A DNA stretch of 37,265 nucleotides from CAZXFH01 sp964640055 (GTDB taxonomy: Bacteria > Fidelibacterota > UBA2242 > JAFGTP01). The notes beneath the pieces were generated by a model, which worked only from the letters and a program-made list of their open reading frames with translations, was not told where the DNA came from and did not search any database. The DNA is taken from contig CAZXFH010000033.1 in the NCBI GenBank assembly GCA_964640055.1, positions 1 through 37,265 on the forward strand, written 5' to 3'. Positions 16,667-25,786 of the stretch are shown here, one piece after another. Positions within the stretch are counted from its first letter, which is position 1. Each line of letters begins with the position of its first letter. Position numbers and translations under genes: made by a program.

Positions 16667-18733
16667 CTATATTCTTAAAATTGCTTTCAGAATAATTTCA
16701 ATATCTAAAAACAAAGAGTAATTGCGCATATAATAATGCTCGTAGTTTTGTTTGTCCACAACATTCGGTTTATGATTACTTTGGACCTGAAACAGGCCGG
16801 TGATGCCGGGCTTACAGTGTAGCTGTCGCTGGTTATGATTGGCTGACAGTAATTCGCTGCCCACCATGCTCATATCTCCTTTTAATACCGACCATATCAA
16901 AGGAAAGCGGGTCAGGTTCTTGCTCAAACTGTTACTGTTTTTACGGAAGACATATCCCGTAAATGCTCGCCGGTCGCGGGTGAGAAACTTTTCCTTCTGC
17001 AGGCGCCCGCCCTTAAAATAGACATAGGGCAAAATAAAGGGGCTAAAGATGACTGTTCCCGCCATAGAAATGATGATATCAAACAAACGCTTAATGGACC
17101 GGTTACCAAAATAATAGATATTGTAATCGACTTCGATCAGAGGAATATCTTCAATTTTTTCAACACTTGATTTACCCAGAATAAAATCCAGGTTCTTGGG
17201 TACAATCTTCGCTTCGGTACGGGTGTTCTGAATTTCATCCAGAATATTCATGATTTCATTGTTGTTAAAGCGATCGGAGGTAAAAATAATTTCGGTAATG
17301 CGATAGATACGTAAAATTTCCCTGATATTCTCCAGAGTGCCTAAAAAGGGAAAGCCACCGATACGGTGATCAATGTAATTTTTATCCACAAAGCCGATGA
17401 TTTCCAAGCCGTGTTCCATATGCGCCTGCAGTTTTCCGGCGATCCGGCAACCTTCTTTACCAGTACCGATAATGACCGTACGGCGGGAGAGTAGTGCTTT
17501 GGAGAGTTTGGAAGCCGGTGGTATGATCTTGCGGCGCTGCAGAGTCAACAGGAACATACGCCAACCGGGCAGCATCAGGGATATAATGAAAAAGCTGAAC
17601 ACTATCAGGCGTGGTGAATAGATCAGATCTTTAAAGAAATAATTGATTAATAAAGAAACGGTGAAAGCAATCAGCGCTGCTACGGCCGCCCGCGAATAGG
17701 ACAGGATCCGGCGGTCGTAAAGACCAATCGCATAACCCGTACCCAACCACAGCAGCAGATAAAATACAAGCATGGAAATCAGGGTCGGAAATGAGGGCAA
17801 AGGATGCGGCTGAACCTGGTGGGCCAATAAAATCCCGATGGTGATCACAATCCCATCGATGATCATTAAAAAGTGATCACGGAAAAAACGACCTACAAAA
17901 GAGACTGAAGCCCGGGCAATAATACCCAGCCTCAGAATAAAGGCCAGCAGCAGGTAATAGCCCCGGTTAAAGTGCTTATTGACAAAAACGGACATGGCTC
18001 GGTAGAAAGTAATCAGATTATCAAAGGGAGCTAATTTGGTACTTTCCCCTTTATAATGGATTATCTTGGTAAAGGGCACATAATAAATTTTCCAGCCGGC
18101 CTGTTTAATCCGATAGCAGTAATCCAGATCCTCCCCGTACATGAAAAAGGAACTGTCCAATCTTCCGATCTGATCCCATATTTCTCGGCGAAACATCAGA
18201 AAGGAGCCGCTGACTGCATCTACCTCAGTCAAATCATCCGGATCTTTATAGGTCATATTGTATTTCCCGAACAATTTACTTTTCGGGAAAAAATGACTCA
18301 GACCAATTAGTTTGGGGATGGACACCAGCGGCGTGGGGAAAGAACGCCGGCAGGCCAGTTGCAACTTGCCGTCGGGATTCAATATTTTACATCCGGCGGC
18401 TCCCGTTTCAGGATGGTCCTCGAAAAATCGGATCATGGTCGTAATTGTATCTTCTTGTATTAGGGTATCTGGATTCAACAATAACAGGTATTTCCCTTTG
18501 GCTTTGCTCAGACCCTGGTTACACCCGGTGGCAAAGCCCAGATTTCTTTCATTTTTGATCAGCTGCACTTCCCGAAACTCGCGCTCGATTACCCGATCAC
18601 TACCATCGATGGAATTGTTATCAACGACAATTATTTCGCTCTTAAATCCAGTCAGGGATTTTTTCAATGAAAGAATGGATTGATGTAAAAATTCTTTTAC
18701 ATTGTAGCTAACAATTACAACCGAAATATCCAT
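16667..18733 (-). CDS. GT2 glycosyltransferase fused to a degenerate polyprenyl sugar-phosphate transferase
   Basis: This is a 688-residue fusion. Residues 1 to about 240 form a GT2 domain of the rhamnosyltransferase-like type (ISVVIVSYNV, VVDNNSIDGS, NERNLGFA, LLNPDT, GEDLDYCYR). Membrane helices follow at about 255-405, then a CoA-binding-like Rossmann segment (VIIGTGKEGCRIAGKL) and a C-terminal bacterial sugar-transferase domain (FGNRSIKRLFDIIIS through NYSLFLDIEIILKA). In WbaP/WcaJ/PglC-type enzymes the segment before NVLKGDMSLVGPRP holds a catalytic Asp-Glu. Here the text runs LTRFPLIWSVLKGDMSMVGSE: the LDELPQ piece is missing and PRP is changed, so initiating phosphotransferase activity is probably lost. 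The fusion likely adds a sugar in polysaccharide or O-antigen synthesis. The start overlaps the stop of the Dpm1-like gene by one base. Confidence 0.85.
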   Translation of the reverse strand: MDISVVIVSYNVKEFLHQSILSLKKSLTGFKSEIIVVDNNSIDGSDRVIEREFREVQLIKNERNLGFATGCNQGLSKAKGKYLLLLNPDTLIQEDTITTMIRFFEDHPETGAAGCKILNPDGKLQLACRRSFPTPLVSIPKLIGLSHFFPKSKLFGKYNMTYKDPDDLTEVDAVSGSFLMFRREIWDQIGRLDSSFFMYGEDLDYCYRIKQAGWKIYYVPFTKIIHYKGESTKLAPFDNLITFYRAMSVFVNKHFNRGYYLLLAFILRLGIIARASVSFVGRFFRDHFLMIIDGIVITIGILLAHQVQPHPLPSFPTLISMLVFYLLLWLGTGYAIGLYDRRILSYSRAAVAALIAFTVSLLINYFFKDLIYSPRLIVFSFFIISLMLPGWRMFLLTLQRRKIIPPASKLSKALLSRRTVIIGTGKEGCRIAGKLQAHMEHGLEIIGFVDKNYIDHRIGGFPFLGTLENIREILRIYRITEIIFTSDRFNNNEIMNILDEIQNTRTEAKIVPKNLDFILGKSSVEKIEDIPLIEVDYNIYYFGNRSIKRLFDIIISMAGTVIFSPFILPYVYFKGGRLQKEKFLTRDRRAFTGYVFRKNSNSLSKNLTRFPLIWSVLKGDMSMVGSELLSANHNQRQLHCKPGITGLFQVQSNHKPNVVDKQNYEHYYMRNYSLFLDIEIILKAILRI

Positions 18734-19449
18734 TATTTAAGCAGCCTCAGTATGCTTAATATTTTCAATTTCCATACCATAAAAACCGCTTCAAAGATAA
18801 TATCCCGTGACATCTTGGATTTGCCTTCCGTGCGTTCGGTAAAAATAATAGGGATCTCTTTGAGCGCGAAGCCCTCTATCCAGGCCCGGAAATTCATCTC
18901 TATCTGAAAAGAATAGCCGGAAGACTTAATGCTATCCAGATTGATTTTCTCCAAAACATCGCGTTTGAAACATTTAAATCCGGCGGTGGGATCCTGAATA
19001 GGTAAACGGGTGACAAAACGGGTATATCGACTGGCCGCATAACTAATAATCAAGCGCTTCAAGGGCCAGTTGACCACATTTACTCCGCTGCAATAGCGCG
19101 AACCGATCACCAGATCATAATTCTTCTCACATTCCATAATCAAACGCGGCACGTCAGCCGGATTGTGTGATAAATCGGCATCCATTTCCAGGATATATGC
19201 ATACTCTTTATCCAAAGCCCATTTAAAACCTTTCACATAGGCAGTGCCCAGCCCTAACTTTTTCCTCCTTTTAAGCAGATAGACATGATTATCCTGACGC
19301 ATGATATCTTCCACTAGCTGCCCGGTTCCATCCGGACTATTATCATCGATAACCAGCACGTCCACCGCATAGGATTTTAATCGTTTAATAACGATCTGGA
19401 TATTTTCACGTTCATTATAAGTGGGAATGATGACAACAGCCTTGTTCAA
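18733..19449 (-). CDS. Dpm1-like polyprenyl-phosphate mannosyltransferase (GT2)
   Basis: This 238-residue cytoplasmic-face glycosyltransferase of the dolichol/polyprenol-phosphate mannose synthase group has VVIIPTYNERENI, VIDDNSPDGTG, the DxD motif in LEMDADLSHNP, GSRY, and DPTAGFKCFKRDVL. It has no C-terminal membrane domain, so it is the short soluble form. It should make a lipid-linked sugar donor for envelope glycans. The start codon is TTG, inside the TTGA overlap with the upstream reductase stop, and it is supported by AAGGAG seven bases before it. The neighbouring genes point to polysaccharide or protein glycosylation. Confidence 0.92.
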   Translation of the reverse strand: MNKAVVIIPTYNERENIQIVIKRLKSYAVDVLVIDDNSPDGTGQLVEDIMRQDNHVYLLKRRKKLGLGTAYVKGFKWALDKEYAYILEMDADLSHNPADVPRLIMECEKNYDLVIGSRYCSGVNVVNWPLKRLIISYAASRYTRFVTRLPIQDPTAGFKCFKRDVLEKINLDSIKSSGYSFQIEMNFRAWIEGFALKEIPIIFTERTEGKSKMSRDIIFEAVFMVWKLKILSILRLLK

Positions 19450-20336
19450 GATCGCACTCCTTCAGCTTTCATGTTGGCCAAAGCCTCCTTAATACCATAC
19501 AGTTCAACCCCTAAATCTCCATGTATCTTTTCTGAAACCAACCCGGCTTTAAAAGGGCGTTTGGCTCTCTGGTCCAAAGCCTGGGTTGTGGTTTTCCGGA
19601 TCAACCGGTTATCTAATCCAAATATGTCGGCAATCTGCAGGGCAAATTCGAAACGATTGATATAATCCAGTCCGGCATAATGATAGACACCGGTGGCTTT
19701 TTTTTCAATGACCGTCAGAACCGCCCACGCCAGACCATCGGTCCAGGTGGGGTTGCCAAACTGGTCATTGACTATATTTATCGTTTCCCGTTGCTTGAGC
19801 TTGTCAATGACCCAATAGACAAAATTGGCTTGCTGACGGTGGGAATTTCCAAATAGCACATTGGTCCGCAGTATAGTGTAAGCCATTTCAGACTCCTCTA
19901 ACAGCTTCTCTGATGCCAACTTGGTCTTACCATAATAGTTAACCGGCTCAGGTCTGTCATCCTCTTCGTAGGGACCATTAATGCCATTAAATATATAATC
20001 ACTGGAAATATGAATCAGATGGGTACCCAGCGGCCGACAGGTTTGGATCAAGTGCTGAACGCCGGTAACATTAATCGACCAGGCTTTGTCTTTGAATTTT
20101 TCCGCCCCATCTACATTAGTATAGGCCGCGCAATTGACCAGTATATCCGGCCTGAACTCCTTAATGATTTCGACGACCTCCTGTTGATTGGTAATATCCA
20201 GCATCAAATAGGGTGCTTGACTCGGATAGAGCAGTTTATCCTGTAAATCTGTAGAAAGCAGTGTATATTTCTGAGCAAGAAGACCGCTGGTGCGTTCACC
20301 CAGTAATCCATTTGCCCCGGTAATCAAGATTTTCAT
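19446..20336 (-). CDS. RmlD-like dTDP-4-dehydrorhamnose reductase (SDR)
   Basis: This 296-residue extended short-chain dehydrogenase has the NAD(P) motif GANGLLG near residues 7-13, the catalytic Tyr and Lys in YYGKTKLASE, and ISSDYIFNG. This is the RmlD signature layout for the last step of dTDP-L-rhamnose synthesis, though RmlA, B and C are not nearby, so the substrate could be another dTDP or NDP keto-sugar. It starts one base after purE stops and overlaps the next gene by three bases. Together with the GT2 genes downstream it suggests supply of deoxysugar for envelope glycan. Confidence 0.85.
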   Translation of the reverse strand: MKILITGANGLLGERTSGLLAQKYTLLSTDLQDKLLYPSQAPYLMLDITNQQEVVEIIKEFRPDILVNCAAYTNVDGAEKFKDKAWSINVTGVQHLIQTCRPLGTHLIHISSDYIFNGINGPYEEDDRPEPVNYYGKTKLASEKLLEESEMAYTILRTNVLFGNSHRQQANFVYWVIDKLKQRETINIVNDQFGNPTWTDGLAWAVLTVIEKKATGVYHYAGLDYINRFEFALQIADIFGLDNRLIRKTTTQALDQRAKRPFKAGLVSEKIHGDLGVELYGIKEALANMKAEGVRS

Positions 20337-20337
20337 A

Positions 20338-20796
20338 TCAGGCCAATTTACTTCCTTTCTGCTGGAATTCGTGCAGTTTGTCTTTTAATCTTTTATCGCT
20401 CAGAGCTAATATTCTGGCGGCAAATACCACGGCATTGATTACCCCCGCTTTTCCAATGGCCATGGTCGCCACCGGTATTCCTTTGGGCATTTGCACGATC
20501 GAATAGAGGGCATCTACCCCTTGCAACGCGGAAGCTTCCAGCGGGACCCCGATAACCGGTATCTGGGTTAAAGCAGCAATTACGCCCGGTAAATGGGCGG
20601 CCATTCCGGCACAGGCGATAATAGCATCTACTTCACTCCCCAGATTATCAATATATTTTACCAATTCATCATGTTGACGATGGGCGGAGAGCACCTTTTG
20701 TTCATATTCAATCTGAAAAAATTCCCAATAGGGCTGTGCCGCCTCAAGGGTCTTTAAATCTGATTGACTACCAGCAATAATGGCTATACGTTTCAT
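20338..20796 (-). CDS. purE: N5-carboxyaminoimidazole ribonucleotide mutase
   Basis: This 152-residue class I PurE converts N5-CAIR to CAIR in purine synthesis. Motifs are AGSQSD at 8-13, SAHR at 37-40 and CAGMAAHLPG at 62-71, and PVIGVPLEASALQGVDALYSIVQMPKG-type text covers the core. PurK is not present in the window. It is the first gene of a tightly packed operon (purE, rmlD-like, dpm1-like, GT fusion, accA). The leader contains the terminator of the gene upstream. Confidence 0.96.
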   Translation of the reverse strand: MKRIAIIAGSQSDLKTLEAAQPYWEFFQIEYEQKVLSAHRQHDELVKYIDNLGSEVDAIIACAGMAAHLPGVIAALTQIPVIGVPLEASALQGVDALYSIVQMPKGIPVATMAIGKAGVINAVVFAARILALSDKRLKDKLHEFQQKGSKLA

Positions 20797-20820
20797 TGCT
20801 ACTCCTTTTTATCAATCAAA

Positions 20821-20880
20821 ATAATTTAAAAGCACCCCTGACAATAGGCAACCATATTCCAAAGGAATCTCGCAAGGGTG
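20821..20880 (-). terminator. Terminator-like hairpin after the DUF4837 gene
   Basis: On the minus strand an outer stem (CACCCTTG / CAGGGGTG, one mismatch) encloses an inner hairpin (ATTCC-TTT-GGAAT) and is followed by CTTTTAAATTAT. It lies 28 bases after the stop of the DUF4837 gene, before purE. Confidence 0.45.
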
Positions 20881-20907
20881 GTAAAGTGAAAATAGACTTA
20901 TTAACCT

Positions 20908-21936
20908 TTATTTATAGGTATCCTCATCATATTGCGTTACAAAAGTCCGGGCGATGATCTCAGTCTGGCGGAAATAGTTTGTAACTCGCCGGGCGGGATC
21001 ATAAAGTAAAAAATCAATGATATAAGTATGGTCCGTATTCCCGTCGTAAAAACTATAAGTGGCAAAGGGACCTCCTTTGGCTTGTTTGGCATGATACCAG
21101 AGCCCCGACATGCGCAAAGCGTCCCATGTGGCAAATTTAGTAAATCGGTGCCTGAGGTACAAGGTATCCGTTTTTATATGGTCATAGAGTTGACCGATTT
21201 CCTGCCGTTTTTCCAGCAAGCCGTTGGGCGTTAATAACCGCGAATTCACCCCCTCTGTCCAATGCACTGAGATCCAGCGGTAAGGCATGGATTTCCCCAG
21301 CCAGAGGAAATTATTCTCCGGTTGCTCTTGCAGTATCTCCCATTCCTTGGGAATCCGCAGGGTCCAGTGATATTTGCCGTATAGATAACGGGTTAGATTT
21401 CTTTGCTCTCCATATCGGTAAATAACCTGCTCCCCACGCTTTAAATAGGGTTGATTGAATTTTTGAAAAATCCACTCCCTTTGTTCGATAATGTTGCGGC
21501 GCATCTCCTCAGGATCTTTTCCGGCGATCAAAACAAAAGCCTGTCCCCTGGCCCACTGATCCCGGCTGGAAAAAATGAACAGGCTGTCAGCGGCGGCTAA
21601 TTGATACTTTTCCGCCGGCAAAACTGCCTTGGCGATCCGTTTGTCAAGATCCTCTTCCTTGAGATCAGCGATCACAATTAAATTTTTATACTCTGCAAAC
21701 AGATGATACTTTTTAATAGGATACCAGCTCGTCTGAAAATAAGGCTGAAAACGGGGTGTCACCATACCATAGGCAAAAGTAGTATCCAGTGCCGACTTCA
21801 ATTTTTCCTTAGTTTCCTTGTTAGCCAGAATGTAGACAATATCATTGGGACCCTTGGCATCTTTTTGACGTTGAGTACAAAAAGAAAGCAGAACTAATAG
21901 ACTACCCATGATGAACAGGTGACTTTTTTTAAGCAT
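20908..21936 (-). CDS. DUF4837 family lipoprotein
   Basis: This 342-residue protein opens with a signal and likely lipoprotein cysteine (LLSFC near residue 19) after MLKKSHLF. The body resembles the DUF4837 family known from Bacteroidota genomes: PNDIVYILANKET near the start, IAKAVLPAEKYQLAAADSLFIFSSRDQWARGQAFVLIAG in the middle, and a long pairing of WISVHWTEG and LWYHAKQAKGGPFATYSFYDG toward the end. The function of this family is unknown. The start at 21936 has AGGGGAG upstream; an earlier ATG would overlap the RNase R gene. It lies 26 bases after RNase R and is probably cotranscribed with it. Confidence 0.8.
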   Translation of the reverse strand: MLKKSHLFIMGSLLVLLSFCTQRQKDAKGPNDIVYILANKETKEKLKSALDTTFAYGMVTPRFQPYFQTSWYPIKKYHLFAEYKNLIVIADLKEEDLDKRIAKAVLPAEKYQLAAADSLFIFSSRDQWARGQAFVLIAGKDPEEMRRNIIEQREWIFQKFNQPYLKRGEQVIYRYGEQRNLTRYLYGKYHWTLRIPKEWEILQEQPENNFLWLGKSMPYRWISVHWTEGVNSRLLTPNGLLEKRQEIGQLYDHIKTDTLYLRHRFTKFATWDALRMSGLWYHAKQAKGGPFATYSFYDGNTDHTYIIDFLLYDPARRVTNYFRQTEIIARTFVTQYDEDTYK

Positions 21937-21962
21937 GTTACTCCCCTGATGGCTAGCGTGTA

Positions 21963-24065
21963 TCATTCTCCCCAAATAAAATCAATGCGCCGTTCCTTTA
22001 TCGAGACCTCCTTAACCTTTACATTAACCACATCACCGAGGCGAAAAACTCGGCCATGCCGCCGACCTTTCATCAAATGATTTTCCTGATCATAGACATA
22101 ATAATCATCCTGTAAGGTACGGACATGCACCAGTCCTTCCACTAAATATTCTGATAGTTCCACAAAAAACCCAAATTCCATTACCCCGGTAATAACCCCT
22201 TTATACCACTCACCGATTTTACCGGCAATGAAGCGGATTTGCTTTAGTTTGATAAATTCCCGTTCCGCTTCCATAGCATTGATCTCAGCCTGCGTGGATT
22301 GCTCGGCAACCTTGGGTAAAAAGCGACGATAGAAATCAATATCTTCGTATCTATAGCGATGCCGGTACAGTTTAATCAGCCGGTGTACCATCAGGTCAGG
22401 ATAACGCCGGATAGGTGAGGTAAAATGGGTATAATGTTTAAATGCCAAACCGAAATGTCCTTGTCGCTGGGTAGTGTATATGGCTTTTTCCATGGAGCGC
22501 AGCGAAATCTGTTCGATAAAATTCTTAAAGGGTAACTCCTCCACATCCTCTAGTATCTTGCGCAGATGGTTGGGTGTAAACCGTTTGGGACGGGCATAAC
22601 TCATACCCAAGCGGGTTAATAGGTGGTATAATCCCTTAACCGATTCCTCATCAGGTGCTTCATGCACACGATATAGAAAGGGTAGTTTTTCCTTTTTGCG
22701 GTCTATGGCGATCCATTCGGCTACCGTGCGGTTAGCCAGCAGCATAAATTCCTCGATCAAGCGGTGTGTATCCAACCGTTCTGAGGGTTTCATTTCATAG
22801 GGAATCCCTGCATCACTAATCTCAAAGACCGGCTCGGGAATATCAAAGTCAATACTGCCTGCTGCACTACGCTTTTCAAAAAGCAAGCGGCTGAGCGTAC
22901 GCATAGCGGATAGCTCGGCATGCAAGGGTCCACTGCCCTGATCCAAAATCTGCTGAGCTTCTTCGTAACTGAACCTTTTCTTGGATTTAATCACACCGGG
23001 TTGGATCTGGTAGTTTTTAACCGCTGCCTGATGATCTAACTCCATGAAAATGGAAAGCGTCAATCTTTCCTTATCCGGCTGCAGGCTGCACAACTCATTA
23101 GAAAGTCTTTCCGGGAGCATGGGGATGACCGCATTGCCCAGATAAACACTGGTGCCCCGATCGCGAGCACTTTTATCAATAGTGCTTTTCGGCTTGACAA
23201 AATAACTGACATCGGCGATATGAACGCCTAAGATCCAGTTATTACCCTTTTTCTCTAATGACACCGCATCGTCGAAATCCTTGGCGGTTTCCGGATCTAT
23301 GGTAAAAATGGTTTTGTCTCTCAGATCCACCCGTCGGGGCAACTCTTTTTTTATATCAGGAAGTTGCAATGGCTGTGTAGCGTTTTTAACACCCTTTGAA
23401 AAACCCGCCTCCAACTGAAACATTTTTTTAACCAATGTCAGGTCATTTTGCGGATCTTCCGGCCGGCCAATAATGTCAGTCACCCGGGCACGCGGCATCT
23501 CTTTGGGATGATGCCATTCCAGATCAGCCAATTCAACAATTTGTCCTTCTTCCAACTGTTGCGTATCACCGGTAATGTAAATGTTGACCGGCGGTGAAGG
23601 AGATTCCGGGATCGTCACCCAGCCCTGTGGTTTTCGTTTAACTGTTCCGAAAATCGGTTCCTGTGACCTCTGCAGAACTTTGGTCACTTTTCCTTCCGGG
23701 CGGGGTCCCCTCTGGCGGCGGTACTTCTGAACCGCTACCCAATCCTTATGGAAAGCAGTACCCGCCTCAAAGGCATCAATAAAGATCTCTTTTCCGTCTT
23801 CGGTAGTGACAAAAGCAAAGCCTTTACTGGAAAAAGAGATCCGGCCTTGTAACACTTTGGAGGGATCAGATATCCGATAGCGACTTTTACGTCCCCGTTC
23901 GATCTTTCCGGCCCGGGAAAGCGCTTGTAAAAGTGATTTAAAATCCCGATACAAGGAATTCGGAATATTTAGAGCCTGGGCAATCTTTTTCTGCTTAAAA
24001 TAGCGCCCTCGGTGGCGCTTTAAAAACTTGATAACATCCTTTTTTATTTTAGCTTCATTCTGCAT
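21963..24065 (-). CDS. rnr: Ribonuclease R
   Basis: This 700-residue 3'-to-5' exoribonuclease of the RNB family degrades structured RNA. Order of domains: an N-terminal winged-helix-like region (1-65), cold-shock domains (about 70-200), the RNB catalytic domain with TIDPETAKDFDDA (Asp257, Asp263, Asp265 and Asp266) and RDRGTSVYLGNAVIPMLPERLSN, and a C-terminal S1 domain (about 620-700, WYKGVITGVMEFGFFVEL). It is slightly shorter than E. coli RNase R because it lacks a long basic tail. The catalytic residues are intact. Confidence 0.96.
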   Translation of the reverse strand: MQNEAKIKKDVIKFLKRHRGRYFKQKKIAQALNIPNSLYRDFKSLLQALSRAGKIERGRKSRYRISDPSKVLQGRISFSSKGFAFVTTEDGKEIFIDAFEAGTAFHKDWVAVQKYRRQRGPRPEGKVTKVLQRSQEPIFGTVKRKPQGWVTIPESPSPPVNIYITGDTQQLEEGQIVELADLEWHHPKEMPRARVTDIIGRPEDPQNDLTLVKKMFQLEAGFSKGVKNATQPLQLPDIKKELPRRVDLRDKTIFTIDPETAKDFDDAVSLEKKGNNWILGVHIADVSYFVKPKSTIDKSARDRGTSVYLGNAVIPMLPERLSNELCSLQPDKERLTLSIFMELDHQAAVKNYQIQPGVIKSKKRFSYEEAQQILDQGSGPLHAELSAMRTLSRLLFEKRSAAGSIDFDIPEPVFEISDAGIPYEMKPSERLDTHRLIEEFMLLANRTVAEWIAIDRKKEKLPFLYRVHEAPDEESVKGLYHLLTRLGMSYARPKRFTPNHLRKILEDVEELPFKNFIEQISLRSMEKAIYTTQRQGHFGLAFKHYTHFTSPIRRYPDLMVHRLIKLYRHRYRYEDIDFYRRFLPKVAEQSTQAEINAMEAEREFIKLKQIRFIAGKIGEWYKGVITGVMEFGFFVELSEYLVEGLVHVRTLQDDYYVYDQENHLMKGRRHGRVFRLGDVVNVKVKEVSIKERRIDFIWGE

Positions 24066-24150
24066 CTGGTAAATCCTGTTTAAACCGTCGTAAAATACAA
24101 GTTTATGAGCGTATTCTCAAATTATATTTTATTCAAACTGATAATCGGTG

Positions 24151-24172
24151 TCCCTGGGGCAAGCTCCAGGGA
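24151..24172 (-). terminator. Strong hairpin after the Omp85-like gene
   Basis: A 10-bp stem (TCCCTGGGGC / GCTCCAGGGA with one G-T pair) has a 2-base spacer, about 45 bases after the Omp85 stop. No T tract follows directly, so it is either a factor-assisted terminator or an mRNA 3'-end stabiliser. Confidence 0.45.
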
Positions 24173-24217
24173 ATTTGCAAGTTAAAATATCCCTGAATCC
24201 GGGAATAGGCCCTCATT

Positions 24218-25771
24218 TCAGAACCGGTTTTCCAGGTGGACATGTATTTTGGCCGTGGTAAAACTGTCATTTTCTCCGAAGGCATAATCCAGACCGATGA
24301 TCCCCATGCGGGAATCCAGTTGGATGCCGAGACCATATCCACAAGGGTAATGGGCTTGACTGAGTAGCTGCGCCTGACGCTGGTAATAGCCTTGGTCAAA
24401 AAATAGAAATATGCGGCTGGAGTGACCGAATAGCCATCTTACCTCGGCCGAAATCCAGCCAATACCGGACCCATGCAGAAAGTCTTCAGGATATCCCCGT
24501 AGGGTATTGGCACCGCCAAACCAAAAATGCTCACTATAGTCCAGTTTACGTCCGGGTAACCATTTCTGCTTGTATACCATCTGCAGGGCCAGCACACTCT
24601 GCTTGTAGAGCGACCACAGCCCCTGGACATCTATTTCCAGTTGTGATAACCGGCTTTTCAGCCGGGCTTCATTCCGATACCCGTAACGACCACTTAAATC
24701 ATACCGGTATCCCCTGCGGGGATTGCGTTTATTATCCCGCTGGTCCATGGAAAAATCAATGCCGGCTAAGAGGGCATTGCTGGCATGCAAATCTAAAAGA
24801 TTCCGCCCGCCAGGCGTGGGAATTGTGGTTTTACTGACCACATTGCCCTGTAGCCGGGCAGATCCGAACACCCGGCGCCCAATTCCGGCTTGAAATTGTC
24901 TGATAACCACCAGAGTATCCCGCAGCGTTTGCTCAAATTGCGCCTCACCGAAAAAATTACTATGGCCGATCCAGGGCTCGAAATAACTGAGACGGAGCTC
25001 CTGAGAATAGCGATTGACTTTCGACCAATGAATTGCCAGTTTACGGCCGATCCCGGCTAAATTGGATAGCCTGAGATTGAGCTGACCGGTGAAATAGCCC
25101 GCCGCTTCTATTTTGGACGGAACATACCCCAGCACACCGCTGAACTCATTGGCTGGCAGTGTCTTGATTTGCATTAATAATCCGTAATGGCCCTGCCGGG
25201 TTTTCACAATCTCACTCTGTTGACCGACACTGAAAAAATCATAGCGGTTCAGGGAGGCCCGGATATTAGCCACCATTGAGGACGAATAGACCTGATGACG
25301 AAAAGAACTGAGTTCGCGCTTGAAGAAGCGCGATGCGATTTGATCTGCCGCCTCAAACATAAAGGTGTCGATGATTACCTGCTCACCCCAATCCAAATAA
25401 AAACAGGGGTTGAGATAAAGACTATCCGCATTCTGACAGGGGACCACTTCCTGCAGAGATAACACCGGATAATAATAGCCCTGTGCCTGGGGGATGTTCA
25501 ATAAATATTGACAGAGTTGCTCATAATTAGTCTTATTGGCGACACACGGAACGAAATCTTTAGCCCGATGCATTAACTCAGTCTGGGCGCGATCGCTTTG
25601 TATCCGGATCCGGCCAAAGTACACCGGCGCCGGCATCAGAGAATCTGCCCCGCTTTGCGCCTGCCCTAGGGTGATATTGACCAGCATGACCAGTAATAGA
25701 CAATATTTTCTAGTATATCTACTTAATTCCAAAAGCACCTTATTCTCCACTTTTTCCCTGATAATCTTCAT
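24218..25771 (-). CDS. Omp85/TamA-like outer-membrane protein
   Basis: This 517-residue protein has a signal peptide ending near LGQAQ (about residue 39), a POTRA-like periplasmic region (about 50-200, with NLPQAQGYYYPVL-type text), and a C-terminal 16-strand-type barrel (about 215-517). The barrel carries the Omp85 loop-6 signature GGANTLRGYPEDFL and ends in HVHLENRF, a terminal Phe typical of barrels recognised by the Bam machinery. It likely helps insert or export surface proteins, perhaps the large protein encoded just upstream. The start is uncertain: ATG at 25771 has no ribosome binding site, while a GTG at 25738 has GGAG and gives a more usual signal peptide. It lies 15 bases after the large outer-membrane gene. 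Confidence 0.85.
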   Translation of the reverse strand: MKIIREKVENKVLLELSRYTRKYCLLLVMLVNITLGQAQSGADSLMPAPVYFGRIRIQSDRAQTELMHRAKDFVPCVANKTNYEQLCQYLLNIPQAQGYYYPVLSLQEVVPCQNADSLYLNPCFYLDWGEQVIIDTFMFEAADQIASRFFKRELSSFRHQVYSSSMVANIRASLNRYDFFSVGQQSEIVKTRQGHYGLLMQIKTLPANEFSGVLGYVPSKIEAAGYFTGQLNLRLSNLAGIGRKLAIHWSKVNRYSQELRLSYFEPWIGHSNFFGEAQFEQTLRDTLVVIRQFQAGIGRRVFGSARLQGNVVSKTTIPTPGGRNLLDLHASNALLAGIDFSMDQRDNKRNPRRGYRYDLSGRYGYRNEARLKSRLSQLEIDVQGLWSLYKQSVLALQMVYKQKWLPGRKLDYSEHFWFGGANTLRGYPEDFLHGSGIGWISAEVRWLFGHSSRIFLFFDQGYYQRQAQLLSQAHYPCGYGLGIQLDSRMGIIGLDYAFGENDSFTTAKIHVHLENRF

Positions 25772-25786
25772 GTTTGACCGTCCGGA

